A DNA stretch of 64,000 bases, taken from positions 1,671,501 through 1,735,500 of the forward strand of contig NZ_BCQA01000001.1 of NCBI RefSeq assembly GCF_001748145.1, in the 5' to 3' direction. Below, in pieces: positions 42,682-51,599 of this stretch. How positions within the stretch are numbered: position 1 is the stretch's first letter; each line of letters begins with the position of its first letter. The notes under the pieces are model-generated. The model was not told the DNA's origin. It worked only from the letters and a program-made list of their open reading frames with translations, and did not search any database. The translations under genes and the position numbers were made by a program. This DNA is from Bosea sp. BIWAKO-01. Lineage in GTDB: Bacteria > Pseudomonadota > Alphaproteobacteria > Rhizobiales > Beijerinckiaceae.

Positions 42682-43887
42682 ATGAAAATCACTGCTGTTG
42701 AAACCATCCGCCTGACCGAGTTCGGCAACATCATCTGGGTGCGGCTCCACACAGATGCGGGCCTGGTCGGCCTCGGCGAGACCTTCATGGGCGCCGCCTC
42801 GGTCGAAGCCTATCTGCACGAAACCGTGGCGCCGAAGCTGCTCGGCAAGGACCCGCTCCAGATCGAGGCGCGCAACGCCAGCCTGAACAACTATCTCGGC
42901 TGGCGCGGCTCGGGCGTCGAGACGCGCGGCAACTCGGCCGTCGACATCGCGCTCTGGGACATCTACGGCAAGGCGATCGGCCAGCCGGTCAGCGTCGCGC
43001 TCGGCGGCAAGTCGCGTGACACGATTCGCACCTACAACACCTGTGCCGGCTACAAATATATTCGCGATGCGCGCTCGCAGGCTGTCGCCAACTGGCATGT
43101 CGGCGAGCAAGGCGGCCCCTATGAGGATCTCGAAGGCTTCCTCTATCGCGCCGACGAGCTCGCCCACTCCCTGCTCGAGCAGGGCATCACCGGTATGAAG
43201 ATCTGGCCCTTCGATATCGCGGCAGAACGTTCGGCCGGCTGGGACATCACGCCTCAGGAACTGAACACCGCGCTGGAGCCGTTCCGCAAGATCCGCAAGG
43301 CGGTCGGCGACAAGATGGACATCATGGTCGAGTTCCACTCGCTCTGGAGCCTGCCGATGGCGAAGAAGCTGGCGGAGCGCCTGGCCGAGTTCGACACCTA
43401 CTGGCACGAGGACCCGTTCCGGCTCGACAATGTCCACGACCTCGGCGAATACGCCCGCCACTCCAAGGCCTGGGTCTGCGCCTCGGAAACACTGGCCTAT
43501 ACCCATTCCTTCCGGGATTATCTGGAGACCGGTGCAGCCGGGGTCGTCATGCTCGACCTGTCATGGTGTGGCGGCCTTTCGGAAGCCCGCAAGATCGCGG
43601 GCATGGCCGAGGCCTGGCACACGCCGGTCGCCCCGCATGACTGCACAGGCCCGGTCGTCTACGCGGCATCGTGCCATTTCTCGATGCATGCCCGGAACAC
43701 GCTGATCCAGGAATCGGTCCGAGCCTTCTATACCGGCTGGTACACCGAGCTGGTCACCGACCTGCCCAAGGCCGAGAACGGCATGATCACAATATCGGAC
43801 GCGCCCGGCCTCGGCCTCGAGCTGCTCCCTGGGCTGGAAAAGCGCGCCGACGCTATCGTGCGCTTCAGCCGCCTGTCCGACCTCTGA
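42682..43887 (+). CDS. Enolase-superfamily enzyme, second dehydratase-like paralogue
   Basis: 401 residues. Capping domain with [18 protein letters not shown], barrel with GMKIWPFD, MVEFHSLW, YWHEDPFRLD, SETLAYTHSFRDY and APHDCTGPVVYA. It differs in catalytic pattern from its neighbour: Lys in KIW and a histidine in EFHS near the first metal ligand, closer to galactonate/arabinonate dehydratase types. ATG at 42682 is preferred; TTG at 42670 would add four residues and overlap the upstream stop. The two enzymes may act on different stereoisomers of the imported acid. Confidence 0.82.
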   Translation: MKITAVETIRLTEFGNIIWVRLHTDAGLVGLGETFMGAASVEAYLHETVAPKLLGKDPLQIEARNASLNNYLGWRGSGVETRGNSAVDIALWDIYGKAIGQPVSVALGGKSRDTIRTYNTCAGYKYIRDARSQAVANWHVGEQGGPYEDLEGFLYRADELAHSLLEQGITGMKIWPFDIAAERSAGWDITPQELNTALEPFRKIRKAVGDKMDIMVEFHSLWSLPMAKKLAERLAEFDTYWHEDPFRLDNVHDLGEYARHSKAWVCASETLAYTHSFRDYLETGAAGVVMLDLSWCGGLSEARKIAGMAEAWHTPVAPHDCTGPVVYAASCHFSMHARNTLIQESVRAFYTGWYTELVTDLPKAENGMITISDAPGLGLELLPGLEKRADAIVRFSRLSDL

Positions 43888-43918
43888 ACTTCGGCATCGG
43901 CGCCCCGCCGCCGCAATT

Positions 43919-43947
43919 CGACCCGGCCTCCGAGCGAAGCCGGGTCG
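43919..43947. terminator. Hairpin between convergent genes, possible bidirectional terminator
   Basis: CGACCCGGC (43919-43927) and GCCGGGTCG (43939-43947) pair over 9 bp with an 11-base loop in the 92-base gap between the convergent dehydratase and SDR genes. Confidence 0.5.
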
Positions 43948-43979
43948 CAGCAAGGATCTTGCGGTCGCTCTGCTCCCCC

Positions 43980-44756
43980 TCAGCTGAGCATGCGCGTGTC
44001 GCCGCAGACCGAGATTTCCTGACCGGAGATCGTCTTGGCGAAGGGGGACGCCAGGAAGACGATCTGCCTGGCAATGTCGTTGGGGTCGACGAACTGCTTG
44101 ATCGAGACGCCCGCGAACAGGCGCTGCGTCATCTCCTCATGCGAGATGTTGAAGCTGCGCGCCTTGTTGGCGATCACGCTCTGGATACGGGCACCGTCTA
44201 CCAGGCCGGGGCAGATCGCATTGGCCCTGATTCCGAACTCGCCGAGCTCCGCCGAGATCGCCTTGGTGAAACCGATGACACCCCATTTCGCCGCGCCATA
44301 GGGCGAGCGCAGCGGAAAGCCGTGCTTGCCGGCCTGACTCGACAGATTGACGATGCTGGCATTGGCGGATTGCTTGAGATGCTGCACGGCAAGCCGGGTG
44401 CAGTTGTACTGACCGGTCAGATCGACCGCGACGCAGGCATCCCAGTCCGCGGGGTCGATTTCGTCGACGCGACCGGTCGGCCCGGCAATGCCGGCATTGT
44501 TGACGAGGCAGTCGAGCCCGCCGAGCGCCGCCAGCGCCTCATTGAACAGGTTGGCCACCGCGTCGCGGTCGGAGACGTCGCAGACCGATTGCGTGATCGC
44601 CGGATCGCTGGCCGCCATCGCTGCCAGGGCCTCGCGATCGACGTCGCAGATATGGACCCTGGCGCCTTCCGCCGCGAAGGCGCGCGCCGTCGCCCGGCCG
44701 ATGCCGTTGGCGCCAGCCGTAACCAGAACGCGCAGTCCCCTGATCTGCAAATCCAT
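43980..44756 (-). CDS. Short-chain dehydrogenase/reductase
   Basis: 258 residues, classical SDR. Cofactor loop TAGANGIGRATA, an acidic residue in CDVDRE at the end of beta-2 (favouring NAD), VNNAGIAGP, and the catalytic Ser-x-Tyr-x3-Lys in SSQAGKHGFPLRSPYGAAK. Cotranscribed with the GntR regulator (57-base gap). Substrate unknown; it may oxidise a hydroxy acid in the pathway served by the divergent Liv operon. Confidence 0.87.
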   Translation of the reverse strand: MDLQIRGLRVLVTAGANGIGRATARAFAAEGARVHICDVDREALAAMAASDPAITQSVCDVSDRDAVANLFNEALAALGGLDCLVNNAGIAGPTGRVDEIDPADWDACVAVDLTGQYNCTRLAVQHLKQSANASIVNLSSQAGKHGFPLRSPYGAAKWGVIGFTKAISAELGEFGIRANAICPGLVDGARIQSVIANKARSFNISHEEMTQRLFAGVSIKQFVDPNDIARQIVFLASPFAKTISGQEISVCGDTRMLS

Positions 44757-44813
44757 TGTCGTCTCCCCCCGATGCCCGCGCCGTAGCGCCTCTCAGATTG
44801 CGGTGAACCCGGA

Positions 44814-45578
44814 CTATGGCGCCAGGCCACCGGTGCTTTCGATATGGGCCGCGGCTGCAGCGATATCGGCTTCCAGCGCGGCCCTTGCAGCCTGCGGATC
44901 CCGGCGACGCAGGGCATCGAGCAAGGCGGCGTGGGAAACCACGGCACTGCCACCGTCAAGGCGGCGCGGTTCGTGGCGCATATCGAGATTGAGGATGGGG
45001 CCGGCCTTGAGCCAGAGTCGCTCGATCATCTCGACCAAGGTCGGCATGCGCGCAGCCTCATAGAGCGTGAAATGCAGATTGCGGTTGGCTGCGACTGCGC
45101 CGGCGGCGTCTGGGGGATCGGCGCTCGCCGCCTGTCGGAACGCGGCCTCGTGCCGAGCGATCTCCTCGATCTCGGCTTCGTTCGCTGCCTTCGCGGCTTC
45201 TTCGGCCGCAAAACCCTCGACAACCAGTCGCACCCGCGTCAACTCCCGAAACTGCGCCAATCTCAGTACGGGGACGCGGACGGCACGTCCGGGCAGCACC
45301 TCCAATGCACCGTCCGCGGCAAGCCGGCTGACGGCCTCGCGCACCGGCATCATCGAGACACTGAGAGCTTCCGCGACACGCCGCAGCGAGAGTTTTTCGC
45401 CCGGAGCGAGCCGGCCGGCGACGAGAAGCGCCCGCAATTCCCCGGTGACCCTCTCCCCCAGGGTCTCGCGCGTCAGCGCGCCGACCTCGTCGAGGGCTGA
45501 GGGATCACGGCCGGTCGAGGCATCGCCGATCCCATCGTCGGCGGCTGGGTTCGCGAAGGACTGGACAGGGGCAACCAT
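44814..45578 (-). CDS. GntR-family (FCD) transcriptional regulator
   Basis: 254 residues. Winged helix (about 30-100, KLSLRRVAEALSVSMMPVREAVSRLAADGAL) and FCD domain with LHFTLYEAARMPTLVEMIERLW. The ATG at 45578 is preferred because the alternative GTG at 45602 lies inside the palindromic operator. It diverges from the Liv-type transporter and probably controls both directions through the site at 45593-45610. Confidence 0.85.
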   Translation of the reverse strand: MVAPVQSFANPAADDGIGDASTGRDPSALDEVGALTRETLGERVTGELRALLVAGRLAPGEKLSLRRVAEALSVSMMPVREAVSRLAADGALEVLPGRAVRVPVLRLAQFRELTRVRLVVEGFAAEEAAKAANEAEIEEIARHEAAFRQAASADPPDAAGAVAANRNLHFTLYEAARMPTLVEMIERLWLKAGPILNLDMRHEPRRLDGGSAVVSHAALLDALRRRDPQAARAALEADIAAAAAHIESTGGLAP

Positions 45579-45592
45579 GTCTGCCAACCTAA

Positions 45593-45610
45593 CTGTGATC
45601 ACAGATCACG
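45593..45610. promoter_or_regulatory. Palindromic operator candidate between GntR and Liv operons
   Basis: CTGTGATCACAG (45593-45604) is a perfect palindrome, and GTGATC-ACA-GATCAC (45596-45610) is a second overlapping inverted repeat. It lies in the 118-base divergent gap, 15-32 bases before the GntR start. Confidence 0.6.
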
Positions 45611-45696
45611 ACAAGTGGATATCAAGCCGTAAGCAGAGCAGACAGCAGGTCGACAATTTCCAGCGCAAAGCGCGGAACCGTTCTGGGAGGAACGCA

Positions 45697-46962
45697 ATGG
45701 CAGACCATCAGCAGTCGAAATTTTCTTTGTCACGACGTCAGGCCCTTGCCGGGCTCGGAGCCGGTGCCGCCACCGGATTGATCGCAAGCCCGTCGCTGAT
45801 CCTGGCGCAGACGCCGGACGCCATCCGCTTCGGCCACCTGACGCCGCGCACCGGCTTCCTCGGTCCGCTCGGCGAGTACGGTGTCATGGCTGTCGATCTC
45901 GCCGTCGAGGAGATCAATACGGCGGGCGGCATCAACGGCCGCAAGCTCGAGGCCCTGAAGGAGGATTCGGTCAATCCGCAGACCGCCTCGACCAAGGCCG
46001 AGCGCATGATCGAACGTGACAAGGTCGCGTGCATCCTCGGCGAGATTTCCTCGGCCTCCTGCCTGACGATCTCGCAGGTCGCAGCGCGCAACAAGATCCT
46101 CTTCGTCAATACCGGCGGCAATTCCGATGCCCTGCGCGGCGAAAGCTGCAACCGCTACATGTTCCATGTCGAGCACCAGAACTCGATGTATGTGAAGAGC
46201 TGCGGCCGCTCGCTGATGGCGCAGGGGCTGGTCAAGGGCAAGAAGTGGTTCTCGCTGACCGCCGACTACGCCTTCGGCCATGACCTGCTCAAGGTCGCCA
46301 AGCGCTTCATGGAGGCCAATGGCGGCCAATTCGCCGCCGACAAGCTGGTGCCGACCGACGCAACCGACTTCTCGGCGCTCCTGATCGAAATCCGCGCCGC
46401 CAAGCCCGACATCGTGATCTCGAACCTTGCCGGCAACCAGATCACCAATTTCCTCAAGCAGTATTCCGAATTCGGCCTGACCTTCCCGGTCGCCGGGTTC
46501 GGCTTCGACACGGCGCTCGCCTGGGCTGCCGGCAAGGACAATTTTGGCGGCGTCTGGCCCTGCGTCTGGCACCACCTGATCGACACGCCGGCGAGCAAGA
46601 CCTTCGTCTCCGCCTTCACCAAGAAATACGGCAAGCCGCCCGAGAACCAGGCCTGGGGCGACTACATGGCTGTGAAGATCATGGCCCAGTCGATGAACGA
46701 GCTGAAGAGCACCGACACGGCCAAGATCCTCGAGCATTGGGAGAAGGGCGCGAAATTCGACGTCATGAAGACGCGCGAAGGCTATTTCCGCGCCTCGGAC
46801 CACCAGCTGATGAGCGAGATGTACACGATCACGGCGCTGCCGGCAGCGCAGGTCAAGAACCAGTGGGATCTCTTCACCTCCTCGCCGCCCGTACCGGGAC
46901 CGAACGAAAGCCTCGAAGTCATCGCGACAACGGGGGACGAGGCGGTCTGCAAGATGAGCTGA
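45697..46962 (+). CDS. Liv-type (family 6) ABC solute-binding protein
   Basis: 421 residues. Twin-arginine-like signal (LSRRQALAGLGAGAATGLIA, cut near LILAQ). The periplasmic-binding fold shows IRFGHLTPRTGFLGPLGEYG, AVEEINTAGGINGRKL, ILGEISSASCL and FSLTADYAFGHD. Family 6 members bind branched-chain amino acids, amides, urea or aromatic and quaternary-amine compounds. GGGAGGAA precedes the ATG at 45697. It is separated from the permease gene by 200 bases with a strong hairpin. Confidence 0.88.
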   Translation: MADHQQSKFSLSRRQALAGLGAGAATGLIASPSLILAQTPDAIRFGHLTPRTGFLGPLGEYGVMAVDLAVEEINTAGGINGRKLEALKEDSVNPQTASTKAERMIERDKVACILGEISSASCLTISQVAARNKILFVNTGGNSDALRGESCNRYMFHVEHQNSMYVKSCGRSLMAQGLVKGKKWFSLTADYAFGHDLLKVAKRFMEANGGQFAADKLVPTDATDFSALLIEIRAAKPDIVISNLAGNQITNFLKQYSEFGLTFPVAGFGFDTALAWAAGKDNFGGVWPCVWHHLIDTPASKTFVSAFTKKYGKPPENQAWGDYMAVKIMAQSMNELKSTDTAKILEHWEKGAKFDVMKTREGYFRASDHQLMSEMYTITALPAAQVKNQWDLFTSSPPVPGPNESLEVIATTGDEAVCKMS

Positions 46963-46994
46963 GGCGCTCCCACTGCCAGATCCGCGCCGTCAAG

Positions 46995-47028
46995 TCCGGA
47001 TCGGCCGCGCCAGCGACGCCGATCCGGA
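46995..47028 (+). promoter_or_regulatory. 11-bp stem-loop after the Liv binding-protein gene
   Basis: TCCGGATCGGC (46995-47005) and GCCGATCCGGA (47018-47028) pair perfectly around a 12-base loop, 32 bases after the stop codon. No U-run. Likely an RNA-stabilising or attenuating intercistronic hairpin. Confidence 0.6.
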
Positions 47029-47162
47029 AGCCATCGTAGAGCCCAGCGCCCTGGGATGGTCCCGGCACCCCGCTTCGTTGCGGCCGGGATCAAGGCGCCT
47101 CCCGAACCTCTCGGGCGCGACGCGCCCCTGCCCGGCCCTGTCGATCAAGCAAAGGCATCCCC

Positions 47163-48038
47163 TTGCTCATTCTCTTCATCCAGCAGGTGCTGAACGGACT
47201 GCTCGACGGCGTCTATTACCTCCTGATCGCGCTCGGCCTGTCGCTGATCTTCTCGCTCGGCGGCATCGTCAATCTCGCGCATGGCGCCTTCTATGCGATC
47301 GGCGCCTATCTCACGATCGTGCTCGCGCCCCATATTGGCTTCGGCGGCGCGATCATCGCGTCGCCGGTGCTGGTGGCGCTGATCGGTATCGTCGTCGAGC
47401 GCGGCCTGTTCCAGCGCTTCTACCGATCGGACCCGATCCTCTCGCTGCTGCTGACCTTCGGGCTCGCGATGGTGGCGGAGCAATCCCTGCGCATGATCTT
47501 CGGAGCGCCACCACTCTCGTTCTCGATCCCGCCTGCACTGCGCGGCCAGATCTTCCTCGGCGAATTCATCTACTCGCGCTATCGCGCGCTTCTGCTCCTG
47601 ATCGCAGCAGCTTGCGTACTCGGGCTCTGGTTCCTGCTCCAGCGCACGGCCTTCGGTCGCGTCGTCCGGGCCGGCGTGCAAAATCCCGACATGCTCGGTG
47701 CGCTCGGGATTTCACTGCAGCCCTACATGATGGCCGTGGCCGGCATTGGCATCGGGCTTGCCGGCCTGGCCGGCGTTCTGCTCGCGCCGATCTACTCGAT
47801 CCATCCCGCCATGGGGCAGGAGATCATCACGCCGGCCTTCGTCGTCGTCGTCATCGGCGGCCTCGGCTCCTTCTGGGGCGTGGTCGTGGCGGCGCTGATG
47901 GTCGGCGTGGTCAAGGGCATCACCATCGGCCTCGGCTTCACGCAATGGTCGACCGCAGTGATCTACCTGATGATGCTGCTCGTCCTGCTGTTCCGGCCGC
48001 GCGGCCTGTTCGGCGAACGCATCCAGCGCTTCGAGTGA
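47163..48038 (+). CDS. livH: Liv-type ABC permease (LivH-like)
   Basis: 291 residues, about eight membrane helices. Family blocks GLLDGVYYLLIALGLSLIFSL, GIVNLAHGAFYAIGAYL and the cytoplasmic loop AFGRVVRAGVQNPDMLGALGI contact the ATPase. The start is a TTG at 47163 after AAAGG; no ATG lies nearby in frame before the first helix. Seven bases separate it from the fused gene. Confidence 0.88.
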   Translation: MLILFIQQVLNGLLDGVYYLLIALGLSLIFSLGGIVNLAHGAFYAIGAYLTIVLAPHIGFGGAIIASPVLVALIGIVVERGLFQRFYRSDPILSLLLTFGLAMVAEQSLRMIFGAPPLSFSIPPALRGQIFLGEFIYSRYRALLLLIAAACVLGLWFLLQRTAFGRVVRAGVQNPDMLGALGISLQPYMMAVAGIGIGLAGLAGVLLAPIYSIHPAMGQEIITPAFVVVVIGGLGSFWGVVVAALMVGVVKGITIGLGFTQWSTAVIYLMMLLVLLFRPRGLFGERIQRFE

Positions 48039-48045
48039 GGGCGAA

Positions 48046-50571
48046 ATGACAGCCGCTCAGCGCGACCGCGCGCCTCTCCTCATTGCCGCCATCGGCCTCG
48101 CCGCCCTGCCCTTCCTGATGCATTTCATCGGGCTCGGCACCACTTCGGCGACCGAGATCGTCGTCTTCGCCATTGCCTGCATGGCCTTGAACATCCTCGT
48201 CGGCACCACGGGACTTGTCTCGTTCGGCCACGGCGCCTGGTTCGGGCTCGCCGCCTATGCTGCAGGCTTGATCCAGCGCAACTGGCTGCCCGGCCAGTTC
48301 GCCCTGCCGATCCTGCTCGCGGTGCTCTTCGTGGGCGTGCTCGCCTTCGCGTTCGGCGCCCTGATCCTGCGCCGCAAGGGCGTGTATTTCTCGCTCCTGA
48401 CCCTGGCACTCGCCGCCATGACCTATTCGATCGCCTTCCGCTGGACCGCCGTGACCGGCGGGGAGGATGGCCTCGGCGGCATCAGGCGCCCGCTCTTCGC
48501 AGGCGTCGATTTCGATCAGGCGCTGCCGTTCTACATCCTCGTCGCACTGATCAGCATGGCGGTGGTCTACGGGCTCTGGCGCTTCCACCGCTCGCCGGTC
48601 GGCACCGTTCTGGTCGCGATCCGCGAGAACGAACAGCGTGCCCGGTTTCTCGGCTACCAGACGAACCGCTACAAGCTCGTCGCCTTCACCATCTCGGCGG
48701 CCCTGACCGGGCTCGCCGGCGCGCTGCTGCTGTTCAACAACCGCATGACCTCGGCCGAGCCGATCTCGGTCGCCTTCTCCGGCGAATTGCTGGCGATGGT
48801 CGTGATCGGCGGCATGCGCTCCTTCCTGGGCCCGGCTCTCGGCGCGCTCTTCTTCGTGATCTTCCGCGACTATCTCTCGAGCCTGACGCCAAACTGGCTG
48901 TTCTGGTTCGGGCTGCTCTTCGTCGGCTTCATCGTCTTCTCACCCATGGGGCTCGTTGGCGTCGGCGAGCGGCTGCTGCGGCCCTTCCGCAAGCAGGCCG
49001 CCGAAGATGCGGCAATGTCGGCGCGAAAGGTCGGCGCAGTCACGCTCCCGGATTTCATGAAGCCGCAGGACTGGGTCGAGGGCCCGATCCTCATCGCGAC
49101 CGGCCTCGCCAAGAGCTTTGGCGGTATCAAGGCGGTCGAAGGCGTCGACCTCGCCATGCGCGACCGGGCGCTGCATGCGCTGATCGGCCCGAACGGTGCC
49201 GGCAAGACGACCGCCTTCAACCTGATCTCGGGTCAGTTCCGGCCGGATCGTGGCGAGGTTCGCCTGCGCGAACGCGACATTACCGGCCTCGCGCCCGAAG
49301 CGATCACCCGCGCCGGCATCGGCCGCGCCTTCCAGATCACCAATCTGTTCCCGTCGCTTTCTGTCGCCGAGAATGTCCGCCTCGCCGTGCAGGCGCGCGC
49401 TCCGGAGCGTTTCGGCTTCTGGCGCGCGGCAGGATCGCTGGCACAGGTTTCCGACGAGACGCGGCAGGTCATCGAGACGATGGGCCTGCGCGGCATCGAG
49501 AGCGCCGAGGCCGGCTCGCTCAGCTATGGCGGCCAGCGCCTGCTCGACATGAGCCTCGCGCTTGCGACCAAGCCGCGCGTCCTGCTCCTGGACGAACCGC
49601 TCGCGGGCCTCGCGGCGGCAGAACGCGAACGCGTCGGCAACCTGATCAAGTCGATCTCGACCGACCTGCCTGTGCTGCTGGTCGAGCACGACATCGACCG
49701 CGTCTTCCAGATCGCGGACCATGTCACGGTGATGAACGAAGGCGGCGTGCTGGTCGACGGCACGGTCGAGGACGCGCGCTCCTCCCCAAAGGTTCAGGAG
49801 GTCTATATCGGCTCGGGCGCGCATGCGCTGGCCGAGAAGCCGCGCCCCAGTGCGGCTGGGGAGCAGGTCCTGCTCGGACTTTCCAGTGTCGATACCTATT
49901 ACGGCAAGAGCCATATTCTCCGCGACGTCGGCTTCGACGTTCATGAGAACGAGATCGTGGCGCTGCTCGGCCGCAACGGCGCCGGCAAATCGACCTTGCT
50001 GAAGACGATCACCGGCATCGCACCGCCCGCCACGGGAACGATCAATCTTGCCGGTGCCGACATCGCACGCCTACCACCGGCCGTGATCGCGCGCGCCGGC
50101 ATCGCCTATGTGCCGCAGGGGCGCGGTCTCTTCGCCGGCATGAGCGTCAAGGACAACATGGAGCTCGGCCGCCTCAAGCGCCTGACCGGCAACGGCACGC
50201 GCTGGGAGGACGACAAGATCTTCGCCTTCTTCCCGCGCATCAAGCAGCGCTGGCATTCCCCCGCCGACTACCTCTCCGGTGGCGAGCAGCAGATGGTGGC
50301 GGTGGCACGCGCGCTCTCCGGTGACACGCGTGTCCTGCTGCTGGACGAGCCCTTCGAGGGCCTCGCTCCCGCTGTGGTCGAGGAACTTTTCGAGGCCTTC
50401 GACAAGCTGAGACAGGAGATCGCGATCGTGATCGTGGACCACCATCTCGACCTTGCGCTGGCGCTTTCGGACCGCACGGTCGTGCTTGAGCGCGGCCAGG
50501 TCAGTCATATCGGCCCGTCGAAGGCTCTCAGCCAGGACCTGGCGCTGCGCCGGCAGGTGCTCTGGCTGTGA
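48046..50571 (+). CDS. Fused Liv-type permease and two ATPases (LivM-LivG-LivF in one chain)
   Basis: 841 residues in one uninterrupted frame. Residues 1-320 are a LivM-like permease (GTTGLVSFGHGAWFGLAAY; VAIRENEQRARFLGYQ). Residues about 345-590 are a LivG-like ATPase: Walker A GPNGAGKTT near 381-389, LSYGGQR near 491, LLLDEPLAGL. Residues about 605-841 are a LivF-like ATPase: GRNGAGKST near 642-650, LSGGEQQM near 743, LLLDEPFEGL. Short linkers join them. With LivH it would make a complete importer from two polypeptides. No stop, frameshift or internal start with a good binding site is evident at the joints. Confidence 0.9.
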   Translation: MTAAQRDRAPLLIAAIGLAALPFLMHFIGLGTTSATEIVVFAIACMALNILVGTTGLVSFGHGAWFGLAAYAAGLIQRNWLPGQFALPILLAVLFVGVLAFAFGALILRRKGVYFSLLTLALAAMTYSIAFRWTAVTGGEDGLGGIRRPLFAGVDFDQALPFYILVALISMAVVYGLWRFHRSPVGTVLVAIRENEQRARFLGYQTNRYKLVAFTISAALTGLAGALLLFNNRMTSAEPISVAFSGELLAMVVIGGMRSFLGPALGALFFVIFRDYLSSLTPNWLFWFGLLFVGFIVFSPMGLVGVGERLLRPFRKQAAEDAAMSARKVGAVTLPDFMKPQDWVEGPILIATGLAKSFGGIKAVEGVDLAMRDRALHALIGPNGAGKTTAFNLISGQFRPDRGEVRLRERDITGLAPEAITRAGIGRAFQITNLFPSLSVAENVRLAVQARAPERFGFWRAAGSLAQVSDETRQVIETMGLRGIESAEAGSLSYGGQRLLDMSLALATKPRVLLLDEPLAGLAAAERERVGNLIKSISTDLPVLLVEHDIDRVFQIADHVTVMNEGGVLVDGTVEDARSSPKVQEVYIGSGAHALAEKPRPSAAGEQVLLGLSSVDTYYGKSHILRDVGFDVHENEIVALLGRNGAGKSTLLKTITGIAPPATGTINLAGADIARLPPAVIARAGIAYVPQGRGLFAGMSVKDNMELGRLKRLTGNGTRWEDDKIFAFFPRIKQRWHSPADYLSGGEQQMVAVARALSGDTRVLLLDEPFEGLAPAVVEELFEAFDKLRQEIAIVIVDHHLDLALALSDRTVVLERGQVSHIGPSKALSQDLALRRQVLWL

Positions 50572-50626
50572 GGGCCCTGCCTCACCCCTATCCCGACCTT
50601 CGTCGCTCCCCGCAGGATCAACACGC

Positions 50627-51565
50627 ATGACCAAGATCGCGATCATAGGCTCTGGACTGATCGGCCGTGCCTGGGCCACCATCTTCGCCAGTCATGGTTT
50701 CGACGTCGCGCTGCATGATGTCGCGCCCGGAGCGGCCGAGGCCGCCCGCGCCCATATCAGCAGCAATCTCGAGGAACTCGCCGGCCACGGCCTCGTCGAG
50801 GACCCAAGGGGCTCGCTCGCACGTATCCGCGTCGCCTCGGGCCTGGCGGATGCTTTGAGCGGCGCCGACCTCGTCCAGGAGAACGGGCCGGAGGCCGTGG
50901 ACACCAAGCGCGCCCTCTTCGCCGAGATGGATACGCTTGCCGCGCCGGAGACGATTCTCGCCTCCTCGACCTCGTTCATCATGGCGTCGGTGTTCAGCGA
51001 AACGCTCCCGGGGCGGGCCCGCTGTCTCGTCGCCCATCCCGTCAATCCGCCGCATCTCGTACCCATCGTCGAGCTTGCGCCGGCACCCTGGACGGATCCG
51101 GCCGTCCTCGCCCGGGCCAAGGCGCTCTACGAACAGGCCGGACAGGTTCCGATCGTGCTGCGCAAGGAGAAGCCGGGCTTCGTCCTCAACCGCTTGCAAG
51201 CCGTGCTGCTGGCGGAAGCCTTTCGCCTCGTTGGCGAGGGCGTCGCGAGCGCGGAGGACGTCGACAAGACGATCCGCGACGGGCTCGGCCTGCGCTGGTC
51301 CTTCATGGGCCCCTTCGAGACGATCGAGCTCAACGCACCCGGCGGTATTCCCGATTACTGCGCCCGTTACGGGGCTTCGATCGAGGCCATGGCGGCACAG
51401 GCCGTCGGCGGCGACCCGTTTGGCGCGGAAACCGTGACCAAGGTGATGAGCGAATGGCCAGGCACGCAATCGCCAGAACGGGTCAAGCATCTCAGCGACT
51501 GGCGCGACACGCGGCTGGCCGCACTGCAAGCCCATAAGCGCTCCGCCGCGCGCAAGCCTGTCTGA
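50627..51565 (+). CDS. 3-hydroxyacyl-CoA dehydrogenase-type enzyme (carnitine/gulonate dehydrogenase-like)
   Basis: 312 residues. N-terminal NAD site IGSGLIGRAWATIFASHG (8-17 core), VQENGPEAVDTKRALF, AHPVNPPHLVPIVEL with the catalytic histidine, and KPGFVLNRLQAVLLAEAF. The HPVNPP form is typical of the lambda-crystallin, L-gulonate and L-carnitine dehydrogenase branch, not of fatty-acid FadB. With the cleavage enzyme next to it, it would oxidise a 3-hydroxy acid to a 3-keto acid. ATG at 50627 with a nearby GCAGGA. Confidence 0.83.
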   Translation: MTKIAIIGSGLIGRAWATIFASHGFDVALHDVAPGAAEAARAHISSNLEELAGHGLVEDPRGSLARIRVASGLADALSGADLVQENGPEAVDTKRALFAEMDTLAAPETILASSTSFIMASVFSETLPGRARCLVAHPVNPPHLVPIVELAPAPWTDPAVLARAKALYEQAGQVPIVLRKEKPGFVLNRLQAVLLAEAFRLVGEGVASAEDVDKTIRDGLGLRWSFMGPFETIELNAPGGIPDYCARYGASIEAMAAQAVGGDPFGAETVTKVMSEWPGTQSPERVKHLSDWRDTRLAALQAHKRSAARKPV

Positions 51566-51599
51566 AATCCTCCATCCTGCTCGCCTGAAGGGAGCCGCC

